From NCBI RefSeq assembly GCF_001636055.1, contig NZ_CP011789.1:5332001-5396000 (forward strand): DNA of 64,000 nt, written 5' to 3'. Both the position numbers and the translations under genes were made by a program. Below the pieces are notes generated by a model. It was not told the origin of the DNA and ran no database searches. It was given only the letters and a program-made list of their open reading frames with translations. The DNA comes from Pseudomonas putida. GTDB taxonomy: Bacteria; Pseudomonadota; Gammaproteobacteria; Pseudomonadales; Pseudomonadaceae. Of this stretch, positions 19,292 to 29,160 are shown piece by piece; the stretch's first letter is position 1; each line of letters opens with the position of its first letter.

Positions 19292-22200
19292 TTGACCAAC
19301 TTCACCCAACCGCCCATCCAGCGCCCTGCGCCGTCTGCTTCGTTGCGAGGCTCGCTCAAGGGTGCGCTTGCTCTGCTGGCCCTGGTCCTGCTGGGTCTGT
19401 TGTTCTGGCAACTGTTCTCGCAGTTCCGCCACACACAGGCCGACTTGCGCCAGCAAAGCGTGGCGACGAGTGCGGAACTGGCCGACCACCTCACCCTGAA
19501 CATGGCGCTCAAGGCGCAGCAAGCCATGAATCTGGTGCAGCCCTACGTCAAGCCACCGTCACCGGCGGCGTTGCCAGCGCTGCTGCAGACCCTCAGGGGA
19601 CGCTTGCCGGCCTTGCGCGGCCTGGCCTGGCTAGACAGCAATGGGCAGATCCGCGGCGACAGCCTGCGCGACAGCCCAGACCGTCAAACGATCGACGGCC
19701 TGGTGCGCCTGAACCAGGGTAATGCCTACTTCTATGGCAATTCGAGCGACAACCAGCTGGTCTACCTGCTACTGCGCCAGCCCGCCGAACAGGACCGCGG
19801 CTACTGGCTGCTGCGCCTGTCCACCGACTACTACCAGGAGCTGGCCAGCAAGCTCAACACGCCAATCCACCCGCTCTGGCTGCTGGAAAACAGCCGTGAC
19901 GGCACGGTGATCGAGCGCAGCGGTGTCGCCCACGCCAACCCATCGGCACTGCACAGCGTGCTGCTGGCCTTCATCGACAACAGCACCTGGCAGGTCCGCG
20001 GCCTGTACGACCCAACCTCGGCCCGCGAGAAACTGTTGCCCGCGCTGCTGGGCAAGAGTTTGCTGGTGCTGTTCTGCGCCCTGCTGCCGGGCCTGGCGTT
20101 GATCAACATGCGCCGTCGCCAGCGTGCCTTGCAGGAAGACCGCCGGCGCTATCAGGATATCTTCGAGAGCACCGGCGTGGCCCTGTGCGTGCTCGACCTG
20201 TCGAGCCTGCCCGGCCAGCTCGATCGCTACCACCTGCGCAACCTCGCCGCACTCAAGCAAAGCCTGGCACTGGAGCCGGGCCTGCGGCGCAACCTGCTGC
20301 AGGAACTGAAGATCACCGAGATCAACGAAGTTGCACGCCAGTTGCTCAACGTGACCTGCAACGAGGGCGCCTGGCAACGGCTGATCGAGGGTAGCGGCGA
20401 TGGCCGCGAGAGCATCGGCATGCAGTTGCTCGACGCGCTGATCGAGCAGCGCGCACAGTTCGAGCTCGAAGTACGCCTGCCCGCGCCACTGGGTGGCGAG
20501 CTGCACCTGTGGCTGATGGCCCGCCTGCCCCAGCAGCGGCGCGACTACCAGGCCGTGATCCTCAGCATCAGCGACATCACCAGCCGCAAGCAGGTCGAAC
20601 TGTCGCTGCTCGAACGTGAAAGCTTCTGGTCGGACGTCGTGCGTACCGTACCCGACCAGCTCTACGTTCAGGACGTGCACAACCGACGCATGATCTTCAG
20701 CAACCGCCACCTGGGACAAACCCTGGGCTACGACCGCTCGGAACTTGCGCAGATGGGCGATCACTTCTGGGAGCTGCTGCTGCACCCCGAGGATGCCGAG
20801 CACTACCGCAGCCTGCGCCAGCAACAGCGCGACAGCGGTCACAGCCAATCACTGCACTGCCAACTGCGCTTCCGCCACCGCGACGGCGGCTGGCGCTGCT
20901 ACGACATCCGCGAGCAGGTCCTGGCCCGCGATGGCGAAGGCCAGGTCACTCGGATCATCGGTGTGGGCAAGGATGTCACGGTGCAGATCGAGGCCAGCCA
21001 GTCGCTGCGTGACAGCGAGCAGCGCTACCGGATGCTCGCCGAAAGCATCAGTGACGTGATCTTCTCCACCGACAACCAACTGCAGCTCAACTACATCAGC
21101 CCCTCGGTGCAGACGGTGCTGGGCTACTCGGTGGACTACATCTTCGACAACGGCTGGCCATCGATCATCGCCAACCCCTCCCAGCTCAGCGGCATGCAGA
21201 CGCTCATGGAGCGGGTCAGCAAGGCGCTGGACGACCGCGAGCAACTGCGCCAGTTGCGCAGCCAGCTGCCGACCCAGGTGTTCCTGTTCGACTGCCTGCG
21301 TGCCGACGGTCGCAAGATACCCATCGAGCTGCGCCTGGTGCTGGTGTGGGACGACCACGAGCGCTTCGAGGGCGTCCTTGGGGTAGCGCGCGATATCAGC
21401 CAGCAACGACGCGCCGAGAAAGACCTGCGCATGGCCGCGACGGTATTCGAGCACTCGACCTCGGCGATCCTGATCACCGACCCGGCGGGCTACATCGTCC
21501 AGGTCAACGAGGCCTTCAGCCGGGTCAGCGGCTATGCGCCCGATGAAGTGCTCGACCAGCGCCCGAACATGCTCACCGTCGAAGGCCAGCAGGACGCGCA
21601 CCTGGGCTATGTGCTCAAGCAACTGAACCAACGCGGCACCTGGGAAGGTGAAGTGTGGCTCAAGCGCCGCAGCGGCGAGCACTACCCGGCCTGGGTCGGC
21701 ATCACCGCGGTGCTCGACGATGAGCGCGACCTTGCCAGCTATGTGTGTTTCTTCACCGACATCAGCGAGCGCAAGGCCAGCGAGCAGCGCATCCACCGCC
21801 TCGCGTACTACGACGCCCTCACCCACCTGCCCAACCGCACCCTGTTCCAGGACCGTCTGCACACGGCATTGCAGCAGGCCGAGCGGCACAAGTCGTGGGT
21901 GGTGCTGATGTTCCTCGACCTTGACCGTTTCAAGCCGATCAACGACTCCCTCGGCCACGCCGCCGGCGATCGCATGCTCAAGGACATGGCCGAGCGCCTG
22001 CTGGCCTGTGTCGATGAAGACGACACCGTGGCGCGCATGGGCGGCGACGAGTTCACCCTGCTGTTGCAGTCGCGTACCAGCCGTGAAATGGCGCTGAACC
22101 GCGCCATTCACGTCGCCGAGAACATCCTCGCCAGCCTGGTGCGGCCATTCGTGCTGGAGAGTCGCGAGTTCTTCGTCACCGCCAGTATCGGCATCGCCCT

Positions 22201-23113
22201 CAGCCCGCAGGACGGTAACGAGCTGAGCCAGCTGATGAAGAACGCCGACACGGCGATGTACCACGCCAAGGAGCGCGGCAAGAACAACTTCCAGTTCTAC
22301 CAGGCCGACATGAACGCCAGCGCCCTGGAACGCCTGGAGCTGGAAAGCGACCTGCGTCACGCCCTGGAGCAGAACGAGTTCATTCTTTACTACCAGCCGC
22401 AGTTCAGCGGCGACGGCAAGCGCCTGACCGGCGCCGAGGCGCTGCTGCGCTGGCGCCATCCACGCCGCGGCCTGGTGCCGCCGGGCGACTTCATTCCGGT
22501 GATCGAGGAACTGGGCCTGGTAGTCGACGTCGGCGACTGGGTGTTGCGAGAGGCCAGCCGCCAGCTCAAGGCCTGGCACAAGGCCAAGGTGCGGGTGCCG
22601 AAGGTGTCGGTGAACATCTCGGCCCGGCAATTCTCCGACGGCCAGTTGGGCAAGCGGATCGCCACTATTCTCGAGGAGACCGGCCTGCCGCCGGCGTGCC
22701 TGGAGCTGGAACTGACCGAGAGTATCCTGATGCGCGAGGTCAACGAGGCCATGCAGATCCTCGACAGCCTGAAGAACCTGGGGCTGAGCATCGCGGTGGA
22801 CGACTTCGGCACGGGCTATTCATCGCTCAACTACCTCAAGCAGTTCCCCATCGACGTGCTGAAGATCGACCGTACCTTCGTCGACGGCCTGCCCGAAGGC
22901 GAGCAGGATGCGCAGATCGCACGGGCGATCATCGCCATGGCCCACAGCCTCAACCTGGCGGTGATCGCCGAAGGCGTGGAAACGCATGAACAGCTGGAGT
23001 TCCTGCGCGAGCACGGCTGCGACGAAGTCCAGGGCTACCTGTTCGGCCGCCCGATGCCGGCCAACCAGTTCGAGGCGCAGTTCAGCAACGAAACCTTGTT
23101 CATGTTCCAGTGA
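19292..23113 (+). CDS. Membrane PAS-GGDEF-EAL protein (cyclic di-GMP synthesis/hydrolysis)
   Basis: The 1273-residue protein has a TM segment at about 22-43, a periplasmic sensor region, a second TM at about 253-272, and several PAS units between about 285 and 825. The GGDEF domain (motif GGDEF near 916) and EAL domain (EALLRW near 1049, DDFGTGYSSL, AEGVET) follow. Both catalytic signatures are intact, so it could both make and degrade cyclic di-GMP. Start is a TTG with AGGA seven bases upstream; no ATG fits the N-terminal helix. A PilZ receptor gene lies 5.4 kb downstream. It appears to be transcribed alone. Confidence 0.95.
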   Translation: MTNFTQPPIQRPAPSASLRGSLKGALALLALVLLGLLFWQLFSQFRHTQADLRQQSVATSAELADHLTLNMALKAQQAMNLVQPYVKPPSPAALPALLQTLRGRLPALRGLAWLDSNGQIRGDSLRDSPDRQTIDGLVRLNQGNAYFYGNSSDNQLVYLLLRQPAEQDRGYWLLRLSTDYYQELASKLNTPIHPLWLLENSRDGTVIERSGVAHANPSALHSVLLAFIDNSTWQVRGLYDPTSAREKLLPALLGKSLLVLFCALLPGLALINMRRRQRALQEDRRRYQDIFESTGVALCVLDLSSLPGQLDRYHLRNLAALKQSLALEPGLRRNLLQELKITEINEVARQLLNVTCNEGAWQRLIEGSGDGRESIGMQLLDALIEQRAQFELEVRLPAPLGGELHLWLMARLPQQRRDYQAVILSISDITSRKQVELSLLERESFWSDVVRTVPDQLYVQDVHNRRMIFSNRHLGQTLGYDRSELAQMGDHFWELLLHPEDAEHYRSLRQQQRDSGHSQSLHCQLRFRHRDGGWRCYDIREQVLARDGEGQVTRIIGVGKDVTVQIEASQSLRDSEQRYRMLAESISDVIFSTDNQLQLNYISPSVQTVLGYSVDYIFDNGWPSIIANPSQLSGMQTLMERVSKALDDREQLRQLRSQLPTQVFLFDCLRADGRKIPIELRLVLVWDDHERFEGVLGVARDISQQRRAEKDLRMAATVFEHSTSAILITDPAGYIVQVNEAFSRVSGYAPDEVLDQRPNMLTVEGQQDAHLGYVLKQLNQRGTWEGEVWLKRRSGEHYPAWVGITAVLDDERDLASYVCFFTDISERKASEQRIHRLAYYDALTHLPNRTLFQDRLHTALQQAERHKSWVVLMFLDLDRFKPINDSLGHAAGDRMLKDMAERLLACVDEDDTVARMGGDEFTLLLQSRTSREMALNRAIHVAENILASLVRPFVLESREFFVTASIGIALSPQDGNELSQLMKNADTAMYHAKERGKNNFQFYQADMNASALERLELESDLRHALEQNEFILYYQPQFSGDGKRLTGAEALLRWRHPRRGLVPPGDFIPVIEELGLVVDVGDWVLREASRQLKAWHKAKVRVPKVSVNISARQFSDGQLGKRIATILEETGLPPACLELELTESILMREVNEAMQILDSLKNLGLSIAVDDFGTGYSSLNYLKQFPIDVLKIDRTFVDGLPEGEQDAQIARAIIAMAHSLNLAVIAEGVETHEQLEFLREHGCDEVQGYLFGRPMPANQFEAQFSNETLFMFQ

Positions 23114-23435
23114 TCGTGCCGCCACGCAGTCCCTGTAGGAGCGGGCTTGCCCGCGAAAAGGACACCGCGCCGCCTGGCACGGGCTACGCCCGTGTTCGCG
23201 GGCAAGCCCGCTCCTACAGGGTGGACCGCCCCCAAGAAGCTGGACACCAATCCAGCCTCCACCAGGCATCGAAAAACGGACTTCGGGGTCAACTAGCGCC
23301 CCATCTCAGCCCAGTCCCGGTGCGGCCTGCAACATGAAGCCCATTGGTCCGCGACTTGATGCCACTTCATATGCCAGCCCCGACCCAATCGGTTAGAATG
23401 CCATCCCAATTCAGCCCCGATCCTTGAGGACCGCC
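23114..23435. other. Intergenic region with REP pair before glyA
   Basis: A REP pair (23138-23220) encloses the hairpin GCACGGGCTACGCCCGTG. The remaining 200 bases up to the glyA ribosome site must hold the glyA promoter. I see no riboswitch or clear operator. Confidence 0.6.
23138..23220. repeat. Inverted pair of REP sequences
   Basis: CTGTAGGAGCGGGCTTGCCC and the opposed CGGGCAAGCCCGCTCCTACA form the two ends of a bacterial interspersed mosaic-like unit after the GGDEF-EAL gene. Confidence 0.85.
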
Positions 23436-24689
23436 ATGTTCAGCCGTGATTTGACCATTGCCAAGTACGACGCCGAGCTCTTCGAAGCCATGCAGCAAGA
23501 AGCCCTGCGCCAGGAAGAGCATATCGAGCTGATCGCTTCGGAAAACTACACCAGCCCAGCGGTCATGGAGGCCCAGGGCTCGGTTCTGACCAACAAATAC
23601 GCCGAAGGCTACCCAGGCAAGCGCTACTACGGCGGTTGCGAGTACGTCGACGTCGTCGAGCAGCTGGCCATCGACCGCGCCAAGGAGCTGTTCGGCGCCG
23701 ACTACGCCAACGTCCAGCCGCACGCTGGCTCGCAAGCCAACGCTGCTGTCTACCTGGCGCTGCTGTCGGCCGGTGATACCATCCTGGGCATGAGCCTGGC
23801 CCACGGCGGTCACCTGACCCACGGCGCCAGCGTCAGCTCCTCGGGCAAGCTGTACAACGCCGTCCAGTACGGCATCGACGGCAACGGCCTGATCGACTAC
23901 GACGAAGTCGAGCGCCTGGCTGTCGAGCACAAGCCGAAGATGATCGTCGCCGGCTTCTCCGCCTACTCGCAGGTCCTGGACTTCGCCCGCTTCCGCGAAA
24001 TCGCCGACAAAGTCGGTGCCTACCTGTTCGTCGACATGGCCCACGTCGCTGGCCTGGTCGCCGCTGGCGTCTACCCGAACCCAGTACCATTCGCCGACGT
24101 GGTCACCACCACCACCCACAAGACCCTGCGTGGTCCACGTGGCGGCCTGATCCTGGCCCGCGCCAACGCCGACATCGAGAAGAAGCTGAACTCCGCAGTC
24201 TTCCCGGGCGCCCAGGGTGGCCCGCTGGAGCACGTCATCGCCGCCAAGGCGATCTGCTTCAAGGAAGCGCTGCAGCCTGAGTTCAAGGCCTACCAGCAGC
24301 AAGTGGTGAAGAACGCCCAGGCCATGGCCAGCGTGTTCATCGAGCGTGGCTTCGACGTCGTTTCCGGCGGCACCGAAAACCACCTGTTCCTGCTGTCGCT
24401 GATCAAGCAGGAAATCTCGGGCAAGGACGCTGACGCCGCACTGGGCAAAGCCTTCATCACCGTGAACAAGAACTCGGTCCCGAACGACCCACGTTCGCCG
24501 TTCGTCACCTCGGGCCTGCGCTTCGGCACCCCAGCCGTCACCACCCGTGGTTTCAAGGAAGCCGAGTGCCGCGAGCTGGCCGGCTGGATCTGCGACATCC
24601 TCGCCGACCTGAACAACGAAGCGGTGATCGACGCCGTTCGCGAGAAGGTCAAGGCCATCTGCAAGAAGCTGCCGGTGTACGGCAACTGA
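23436..24689 (+). CDS. glyA: Serine hydroxymethyltransferase
   Basis: The 417-residue pyridoxal-phosphate enzyme interconverts serine and glycine while loading tetrahydrofolate with a one-carbon unit. Family signatures are [26 protein letters not shown], the PLP-lysine region [15 protein letters not shown], and [14 protein letters not shown] near the end. The ATG at 23436 ([12 protein letters not shown]) follows GAGGA by five bases; four codons upstream are open but not used. Length is standard. It is followed by its own terminator. Confidence 0.98.
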   Translation: MFSRDLTIAKYDAELFEAMQQEALRQEEHIELIASENYTSPAVMEAQGSVLTNKYAEGYPGKRYYGGCEYVDVVEQLAIDRAKELFGADYANVQPHAGSQANAAVYLALLSAGDTILGMSLAHGGHLTHGASVSSSGKLYNAVQYGIDGNGLIDYDEVERLAVEHKPKMIVAGFSAYSQVLDFARFREIADKVGAYLFVDMAHVAGLVAAGVYPNPVPFADVVTTTTHKTLRGPRGGLILARANADIEKKLNSAVFPGAQGGPLEHVIAAKAICFKEALQPEFKAYQQQVVKNAQAMASVFIERGFDVVSGGTENHLFLLSLIKQEISGKDADAALGKAFITVNKNSVPNDPRSPFVTSGLRFGTPAVTTRGFKEAECRELAGWICDILADLNNEAVIDAVREKVKAICKKLPVYGN

Positions 24690-24710
24690 TTGGCAATCGC
24701 CTGATGTGAA

Positions 24711-24737
24711 AAAGCCCGGCCTTGTGCCGGGCTTTTT
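24711..24737 (+). terminator. Rho-independent terminator after glyA
   Basis: AAAGCCCGGC-CTTGT-GCCGGGCTTTTT, 22 bases past the glyA stop. It also faces the end of the convergent yjiA-like gene. Confidence 0.9.
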
Positions 24738-24757
24738 GCTGATGTCTTGCGGCCCTG

Positions 24758-25732
24758 TCAGCCGGCCAAGGCGGCAAAACCCTCGCGTATGCTGTCTTGC
24801 GGCAGCTCATCCCCGATGAACACCATCACGCTTTCGCGCGCCTCGCCCTCCTTCCACTCGGCATCCCAGTCAAAGCCATACAGCTTGAGCACGCCCTGGA
24901 ACACCAGCCGGCGGTCCTCGCCTGCGATGTTCAGTACTCCCTTGTAGCGCAGCAATTGCTTGCCGTGCTCTTCCAGCAGCTCGTTCATGAAGTCGCTGAG
25001 CCGATCGATATCCAGCGGCTTTTCCGTGCGCAGCACAAGGGTGGAGATACGGTCCGGGGTCGCGGGCTTGAACACCGGGCGCAGGGTCGGCCTCGGGCTC
25101 AGTCCCAAGTCCGGGTTGAGATTGAAACCGCGCACATCGAGCAGCTCGGCCAGGTCGATACGGCCATGCTCGACCACGCGAATCTGTGCACGGCCATTGA
25201 TCCGTGCCAAACGCTCGCGCAGCGCGTCGACCACGTCTGCTTCGACCAGGTCCGTCTTGCTCAGCAGCAGGCGATCGGCAAACCCGACCTGGGCCTGGGC
25301 GATGGTCTGGGTCAGGTGGAACTCGGCATGCTTGGCGTCCACCAGGGTGATGATGCCGTCGAGGATATAGCGCTCGCGCAGCTCCTCGTCGATAAAGAAG
25401 GTCTGCGCCACCGGCGCCGGGTCGGCGAGGCCGGTGCACTCGATTACCAGACGATCGAAGGCGATTTCACCGGCATCCAGGCGTTCGAGCAGCAGGTACA
25501 GGGCACGGGTGAGGTCGCCATGGATGCTGCAGCACACACAACCGTTGGCCAGGGTCATCACCTGCACCGGTTCGTCGCCCAGCAGCTGGCTGTCGATGCC
25601 CGCCTCGCTGAATTCGTTCTCGATCACGGCGATCTTCAGGCCATGCTCGGCCTTGAGCATGTGCTTGAGCAGGGTGGTCTTGCCAGCACCGAGAAAGCCA
25701 GTGAGCACGGTGACGGGAATGGGGGTATGCAC
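24758..25732 (-). CDS. yjiA: CobW/YjiA-family metal-binding GTPase
   Basis: The 324-residue G3E GTPase has the P-loop GFLGAGKTTLL, the metal-binding motif CVCC (NGCVCCSIHGDL), the G3-like ECTGLADP and G4 SKTD. It resembles E. coli YjiA, a zinc-responsive GTPase of uncertain role. The start is a GTG (25732) with GGAGG seven bases upstream. It is the last gene of a minus-strand cluster CstA-type transporter, YjiX-like protein, YjiA. This is the same order as E. coli btsT-yjiX-yjiA. Confidence 0.93.
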   Translation of the reverse strand: MHTPIPVTVLTGFLGAGKTTLLKHMLKAEHGLKIAVIENEFSEAGIDSQLLGDEPVQVMTLANGCVCCSIHGDLTRALYLLLERLDAGEIAFDRLVIECTGLADPAPVAQTFFIDEELRERYILDGIITLVDAKHAEFHLTQTIAQAQVGFADRLLLSKTDLVEADVVDALRERLARINGRAQIRVVEHGRIDLAELLDVRGFNLNPDLGLSPRPTLRPVFKPATPDRISTLVLRTEKPLDIDRLSDFMNELLEEHGKQLLRYKGVLNIAGEDRRLVFQGVLKLYGFDWDAEWKEGEARESVMVFIGDELPQDSIREGFAALAG

Positions 25733-25764
25733 GCGTTTGCCTCCATTGAAGCCGAAAATGACTG

Positions 25765-25793
25765 TGGGAGCCCGATTGCGCGGGCTCCCACAG
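25765..25793. repeat. REP-like hairpin
   Basis: TGTGGGAGCCC-GATTGCGC-GGGCTCCCACA lies in the gap between the yjiX-like and yjiA-like genes. It could stabilise or attenuate the message. Confidence 0.65.
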
Positions 25794-25812
25794 GTTCAAG
25801 CAGGGTGCAGGT

Positions 25813-26010
25813 TCAACAGCACTTGGGGCCGGCTTTGCCGCCATAACGAGCTTCCTGGCGCTCCTTGAAGAAGTCCTCGTAGCTCATCACCGGCTTGTCC
25901 GGATGCTTGTTCTGCATGTGCTCGACATAGGTGTCGTAGTCGGGCATACCAACCATCAGTCGGGCAGCCTGCCCCAGATACTTACCCAGCCGACCCAGGT
26001 CGTTGAACAT
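25813..26010 (-). CDS. yjiX: YbdD/YjiX-family small protein
   Basis: The 65-residue protein starts [31 protein letters not shown] and contains [21 protein letters not shown], the hallmark of the YbdD/YjiX (DUF466) family. It ends GPKCC. In enterobacteria it is always encoded beside CstA-type transporters and is thought to assist them; the mechanism is unknown. Here it lies 13 bases after the CstA-type gene, so co-translation is likely. Confidence 0.95.
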   Translation of the reverse strand: MFNDLGRLGKYLGQAARLMVGMPDYDTYVEHMQNKHPDKPVMSYEDFFKERQEARYGGKAGPKCC

Positions 26011-26023
26011 CGCTGCAATCCTC

Positions 26024-28090
26024 TCAAGCGTCAGGCAGGGCCTGGAACGGGGTTTCCTTGTCGCTGCGCTCCTTGCGACCCAAGGCGGCGATGCCGACCT
26101 TGATGGCGAAGAACAGTACGCTGAACACCACCACCAGGAACAGCACGGTGAGACCGGCGTTGGTGTAGGCGTTGAAGATCACATGCTGCATCTGACCGAT
26201 GTCCTTGGCCGGTGCCAGGACCTGACCGGCATCCAGCGCGGCGCTGTACTTCTTGGCCAGGGCCAGGAAGCCGACCGCAGGGTTCGGGTCGAACAGCTTG
26301 ATCAGGCCTGCGGTGGTGGTGCAGATCAGCAGCCACAGCGCCGGCAGCAAGGTGACCCAGATATAGCGCTCGCGCTTCATCTTGATCAATACCACGGTGC
26401 CGAGCATCAGCGCGATACCGGCCAGCATCTGGTTGGAGATACCGAACAGCGGCCACAAGGTGTTGATACCGCCCAACGGGTCGATCACGCCCTGGTACAG
26501 CAGGTAGCCCCACAGGGCCACGCAACCGGCGGTGCCGATCAGGTTGGCCGTCCACGACTCGGTGCGCTTGAGCGCTGGCACGAAGCTGCCCAGCAGGTCC
26601 TGCAGCATGAAGCGCCCGGCACGGGTACCGGCATCCACGGCGGTCAGGATGAACAACGCCTCGAACAGAATCGCGAAGTGGTACCAGAAGGCCATGGTGT
26701 TTTCACCCGGCAGTACCTGGTGGAGGATCTGCGCGATCCCCACCGCCAGCGTCGGTGCACCACCGGCACGCGCCAGGATGGTGTGCTCGCCGATGTCACG
26801 GGCAGTGGCCTCGAGCTGCTCGGGGGTGATGGTGAAGCCCCAACTGCTGACGGTCTGCGCCACCGACACGACGTCGGCACCGACCACGGCGGCCGGGCTG
26901 TTCATGGCGAAGTACACACCCGGCTCGATCACCGAAGCAGCGACCATGGCCATGATGGCGACGAACGACTCCATCAGCATGCCGCCGTAGCCGATGTAAC
27001 GGGCGTTGGTTTCGTTGTCCAGCAGCTTGGGCGTGGTGCCCGAGCTGATCAGGGCATGGAAGCCGGACACCGCGCCGCAGGCGATGGTGATGAACAGGAA
27101 CGGGAACAGGGTGCCCTTCCACACAGGCCCCGTACCGTCGGTGAACTGGGTCAGGGCCGGCATCTTCAGCTCAGGCGCAATGATCAGGATACCGATGGCC
27201 AGGCCAATGATGGTGCCGATCTTGAGGAAGGTCGAGAGGTAGTCACGCGGTGCCAGCACCAGCCACACCGGCAGCACGGCGGCGACGAAGCCATAGCCGA
27301 CCAGCATCCAGGTGATCTGCACGCCGGTGAAAGTGAACGCCGGGCCCCACACCGGATCGGCCGCGATCACGCCACCCAGCCAGATCGATGCCAGCAGCAG
27401 CACCACGCCGATCAGCGAAATCTCGCCAATGCGACCCGGGCGGATGAAGCGCATGTAGATGCCCATGAACATGGCGATTGGGATGGTCGCCATCACCGTG
27501 AACATGCCCCATGGGCTCTCGGCCAAGGCCTTGACCACGATCAGCGCCAGCACCGCGAGGATGATGATCATGATCAGGAAGCAGCCGAACAAGGCGATGG
27601 TGCCCGGAATGCGGCCCATTTCCTCACGCACCATGTCGCCCAGCGAACGGCCGTTACGGCGGGTGGAGAGGAACAGGACCATGAAGTCCTGCACGGCCCC
27701 TGCCAGTACAACGCCGGCAATCAGCCAGAGCGTACCGGGCAGGTAGCCCATCTGCGCGGCGAGCACCGGACCGACCAGCGGGCCGGCGCCAGCGATGGCG
27801 GCGAAATGGTGACCGAAGAGGATGTGCTTGTTGGTCGGGACGTAGTCCAGGCCATCGTTGTTGAGTACCGCCGGAGTAGCCCGGCGCGGATCGAGTTGCA
27901 TCACCTTGGTGGCGATGAACAGGCTGTAGTAGCGGTAGGCGACCAGGTAGATGGCCACAGCCGCAACCACGATCCACAAGGCGTTGATGGCTTCACCGCG
28001 ACGCAGGGCGACCACACCCAGCGCACAGGCTCCTATGACTGCCAGCGCCAGCCACGGAATGTGACGTAGCAGGCTGTTATTGTTATTCAT
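26024..28090 (-). CDS. cstA: CstA/BtsT-family transporter (carbon starvation protein)
   Basis: The 688-residue inner-membrane protein has about 16-18 hydrophobic segments, beginning [20 protein letters not shown]. The CstA core contains [21 protein letters not shown] and [13 protein letters not shown]. Family members import peptides or pyruvate in response to carbon limitation. Length (about 690) and the adjoining yjiX/yjiA genes resemble BtsT/CstA of E. coli equally, so the substrate is left open. The ATG at 28090 ([13 protein letters not shown]) is supported by the hydrophobic N-terminus; the frame extends 114 codons upstream without protein character. Confidence 0.94.
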   Translation of the reverse strand: MNNNNSLLRHIPWLALAVIGACALGVVALRRGEAINALWIVVAAVAIYLVAYRYYSLFIATKVMQLDPRRATPAVLNNDGLDYVPTNKHILFGHHFAAIAGAGPLVGPVLAAQMGYLPGTLWLIAGVVLAGAVQDFMVLFLSTRRNGRSLGDMVREEMGRIPGTIALFGCFLIMIIILAVLALIVVKALAESPWGMFTVMATIPIAMFMGIYMRFIRPGRIGEISLIGVVLLLASIWLGGVIAADPVWGPAFTFTGVQITWMLVGYGFVAAVLPVWLVLAPRDYLSTFLKIGTIIGLAIGILIIAPELKMPALTQFTDGTGPVWKGTLFPFLFITIACGAVSGFHALISSGTTPKLLDNETNARYIGYGGMLMESFVAIMAMVAASVIEPGVYFAMNSPAAVVGADVVSVAQTVSSWGFTITPEQLEATARDIGEHTILARAGGAPTLAVGIAQILHQVLPGENTMAFWYHFAILFEALFILTAVDAGTRAGRFMLQDLLGSFVPALKRTESWTANLIGTAGCVALWGYLLYQGVIDPLGGINTLWPLFGISNQMLAGIALMLGTVVLIKMKRERYIWVTLLPALWLLICTTTAGLIKLFDPNPAVGFLALAKKYSAALDAGQVLAPAKDIGQMQHVIFNAYTNAGLTVLFLVVVFSVLFFAIKVGIAALGRKERSDKETPFQALPDA

Positions 28091-28169
28091 GGCATGCTTC
28101 CAGCTAAGTGGTTGGAATAGACAGCTCCCTGAGTCTAGGGCCTGCTTGCCAGCTTTACCATATTGAATT

Positions 28170-28211
28170 GCACCCTGCCCGCGCCGCCCTAGAGCGGCGC
28201 GGGCAGGGTGC
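28170..28211. repeat. Perfect 18-base palindrome upstream of cstA
   Basis: GCACCCTGCCCGCGCCGC and its exact inverse are separated by CCTAGA. The palindrome lies 80 bases before the cstA start and 88 before the small plus-strand ORF. It may be a terminator, REP relative or operator. Confidence 0.75.
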
Positions 28212-28298
28212 GAAAAGCGACCTGATATTTCTACCAGTTGTGCCGTGGCCCAGGCCGCCCGAATATTTCGACATCGCTGATCGGACAGAGATGTCGCA

Positions 28299-28439
28299 AT
28301 GAAGAACCGTATCCGGGCCATACAAATCGGCTTGCTCGTGCTGTTGGCGGCAGGGATTCTGTTCGCGCTGCTGGCCCGCAAGGAGCCGCTGGTGACCCCC
28401 ACGCCGCGCCAGCACGCAGAACAACCCAGCACCCGTTAG
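28299..28439 (+). CDS. Small single-TM protein (putative)
   Basis: A 46-codon frame encodes MKNRIRAIQIGLLVLLAAG, a basic start leading into a TM helix, then LLARKEPLVTPTPRQHAEQPSTR. The positive-inside start, single helix and polar tail are typical of real small membrane proteins. The ribosome site (CAGAGA) is weak. It lies alone between cstA and the PilZ gene; the function is unknown. Confidence 0.5.
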   Translation: MKNRIRAIQIGLLVLLAAGILFALLARKEPLVTPTPRQHAEQPSTR

Positions 28440-28525
28440 GGCACGCAGGCTGAATCGCATCAGTCGCCGCCAGGCCGCGACAAGCGTGGCTGGTCTATAG
28501 TCAGATCAACTGACGAGGATCCGCC

Positions 28526-28900
28526 ATGACACATCCCTCTGGAACTGACGAGCGCAGGCGCTTCCAGCGCATCGACTTCGACGCCCCCACCGAACTGCGC
28601 CAAGGCGACCGACAGTGGCCTGTGAAACTGCTCGACCTGTCGCTCAAAGGCCTGCTGATCGAACGGCCAGCGCCCTGGGACGCAGACCTGACCCAGGATT
28701 TCGATGCGCTCATCCACCTCGACAAAGAGGTCACGGTCCGTATGCAGGTGGAATTACGCCACGAAGAACCCACTCGGCTGGGTTTTGTCTGCCTCTATAT
28801 AGACGTTGACTCGATGACCCATCTGCACCGTCTTGTGGAACTGAACCTGGCCGACAGCACCGAAATGATGCGCGAGCTGCGCGAACTTATCGAAGATTGA
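28526..28900 (+). CDS. PilZ-domain protein (cyclic di-GMP receptor candidate)
   Basis: The 124-residue protein is a single PilZ domain. The cyclic di-GMP binding motifs RRRFQRIDF (RxxxR) and LDLSLKGLL (D/NxSxxG) are both present, in the right order. It likely reports cyclic di-GMP to motility or surface machinery, but the partner is not visible here. GAGG at 28514-28517 lies eight bases before the ATG. It is transcribed alone. Confidence 0.9.
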   Translation: MTHPSGTDERRRFQRIDFDAPTELRQGDRQWPVKLLDLSLKGLLIERPAPWDADLTQDFDALIHLDKEVTVRMQVELRHEEPTRLGFVCLYIDVDSMTHLHRLVELNLADSTEMMRELRELIED

Positions 28901-29080
28901 AATCTTTTAGCTTGCTAAGAACATGACCGACCCGCATTTCCTGCCTACCTAGACAGCTTTTCACGGGCTGCCGAGCTTTTTGTACACACCCTTCTAAACC
29001 GCCTTTCCCATGTTGGAACGCTATCTGCATTGCGGTCAGAGACACCGCCCTGCCGGATCTGCGGCTGCCCAGATCAAAAT

Positions 29081-29092
29081 ATTGTATACAAT
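29081..29092. promoter_or_regulatory. ATTGTATACAAT palindrome before the purine permease gene
   Basis: A perfect 12-base palindrome of the type bound by FadR-like GntR regulators lies 69 bases before the permease start, within a promoter-like AT-rich stretch. Confidence 0.5.
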
Positions 29093-29160
29093 TTATCTGG
29101 CAATATTTTATCGGAGCTGTCTACAGTATCGGCACAACAATAAACAGAGAGCCTGCTCCA

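Noticed and set aside
19249..19722. 157-codon plus-strand frame overlapping the start of the GGDEF-EAL gene
   Set aside because: It is out of frame with the 1273-residue protein, whose TM helix and domains decide the frame.
26003..28069. 688-codon plus-strand frame opposite cstA
   Set aside because: Antisense of a membrane protein gene gives a His/Asp/Gln-rich product with no ribosome site or fold.
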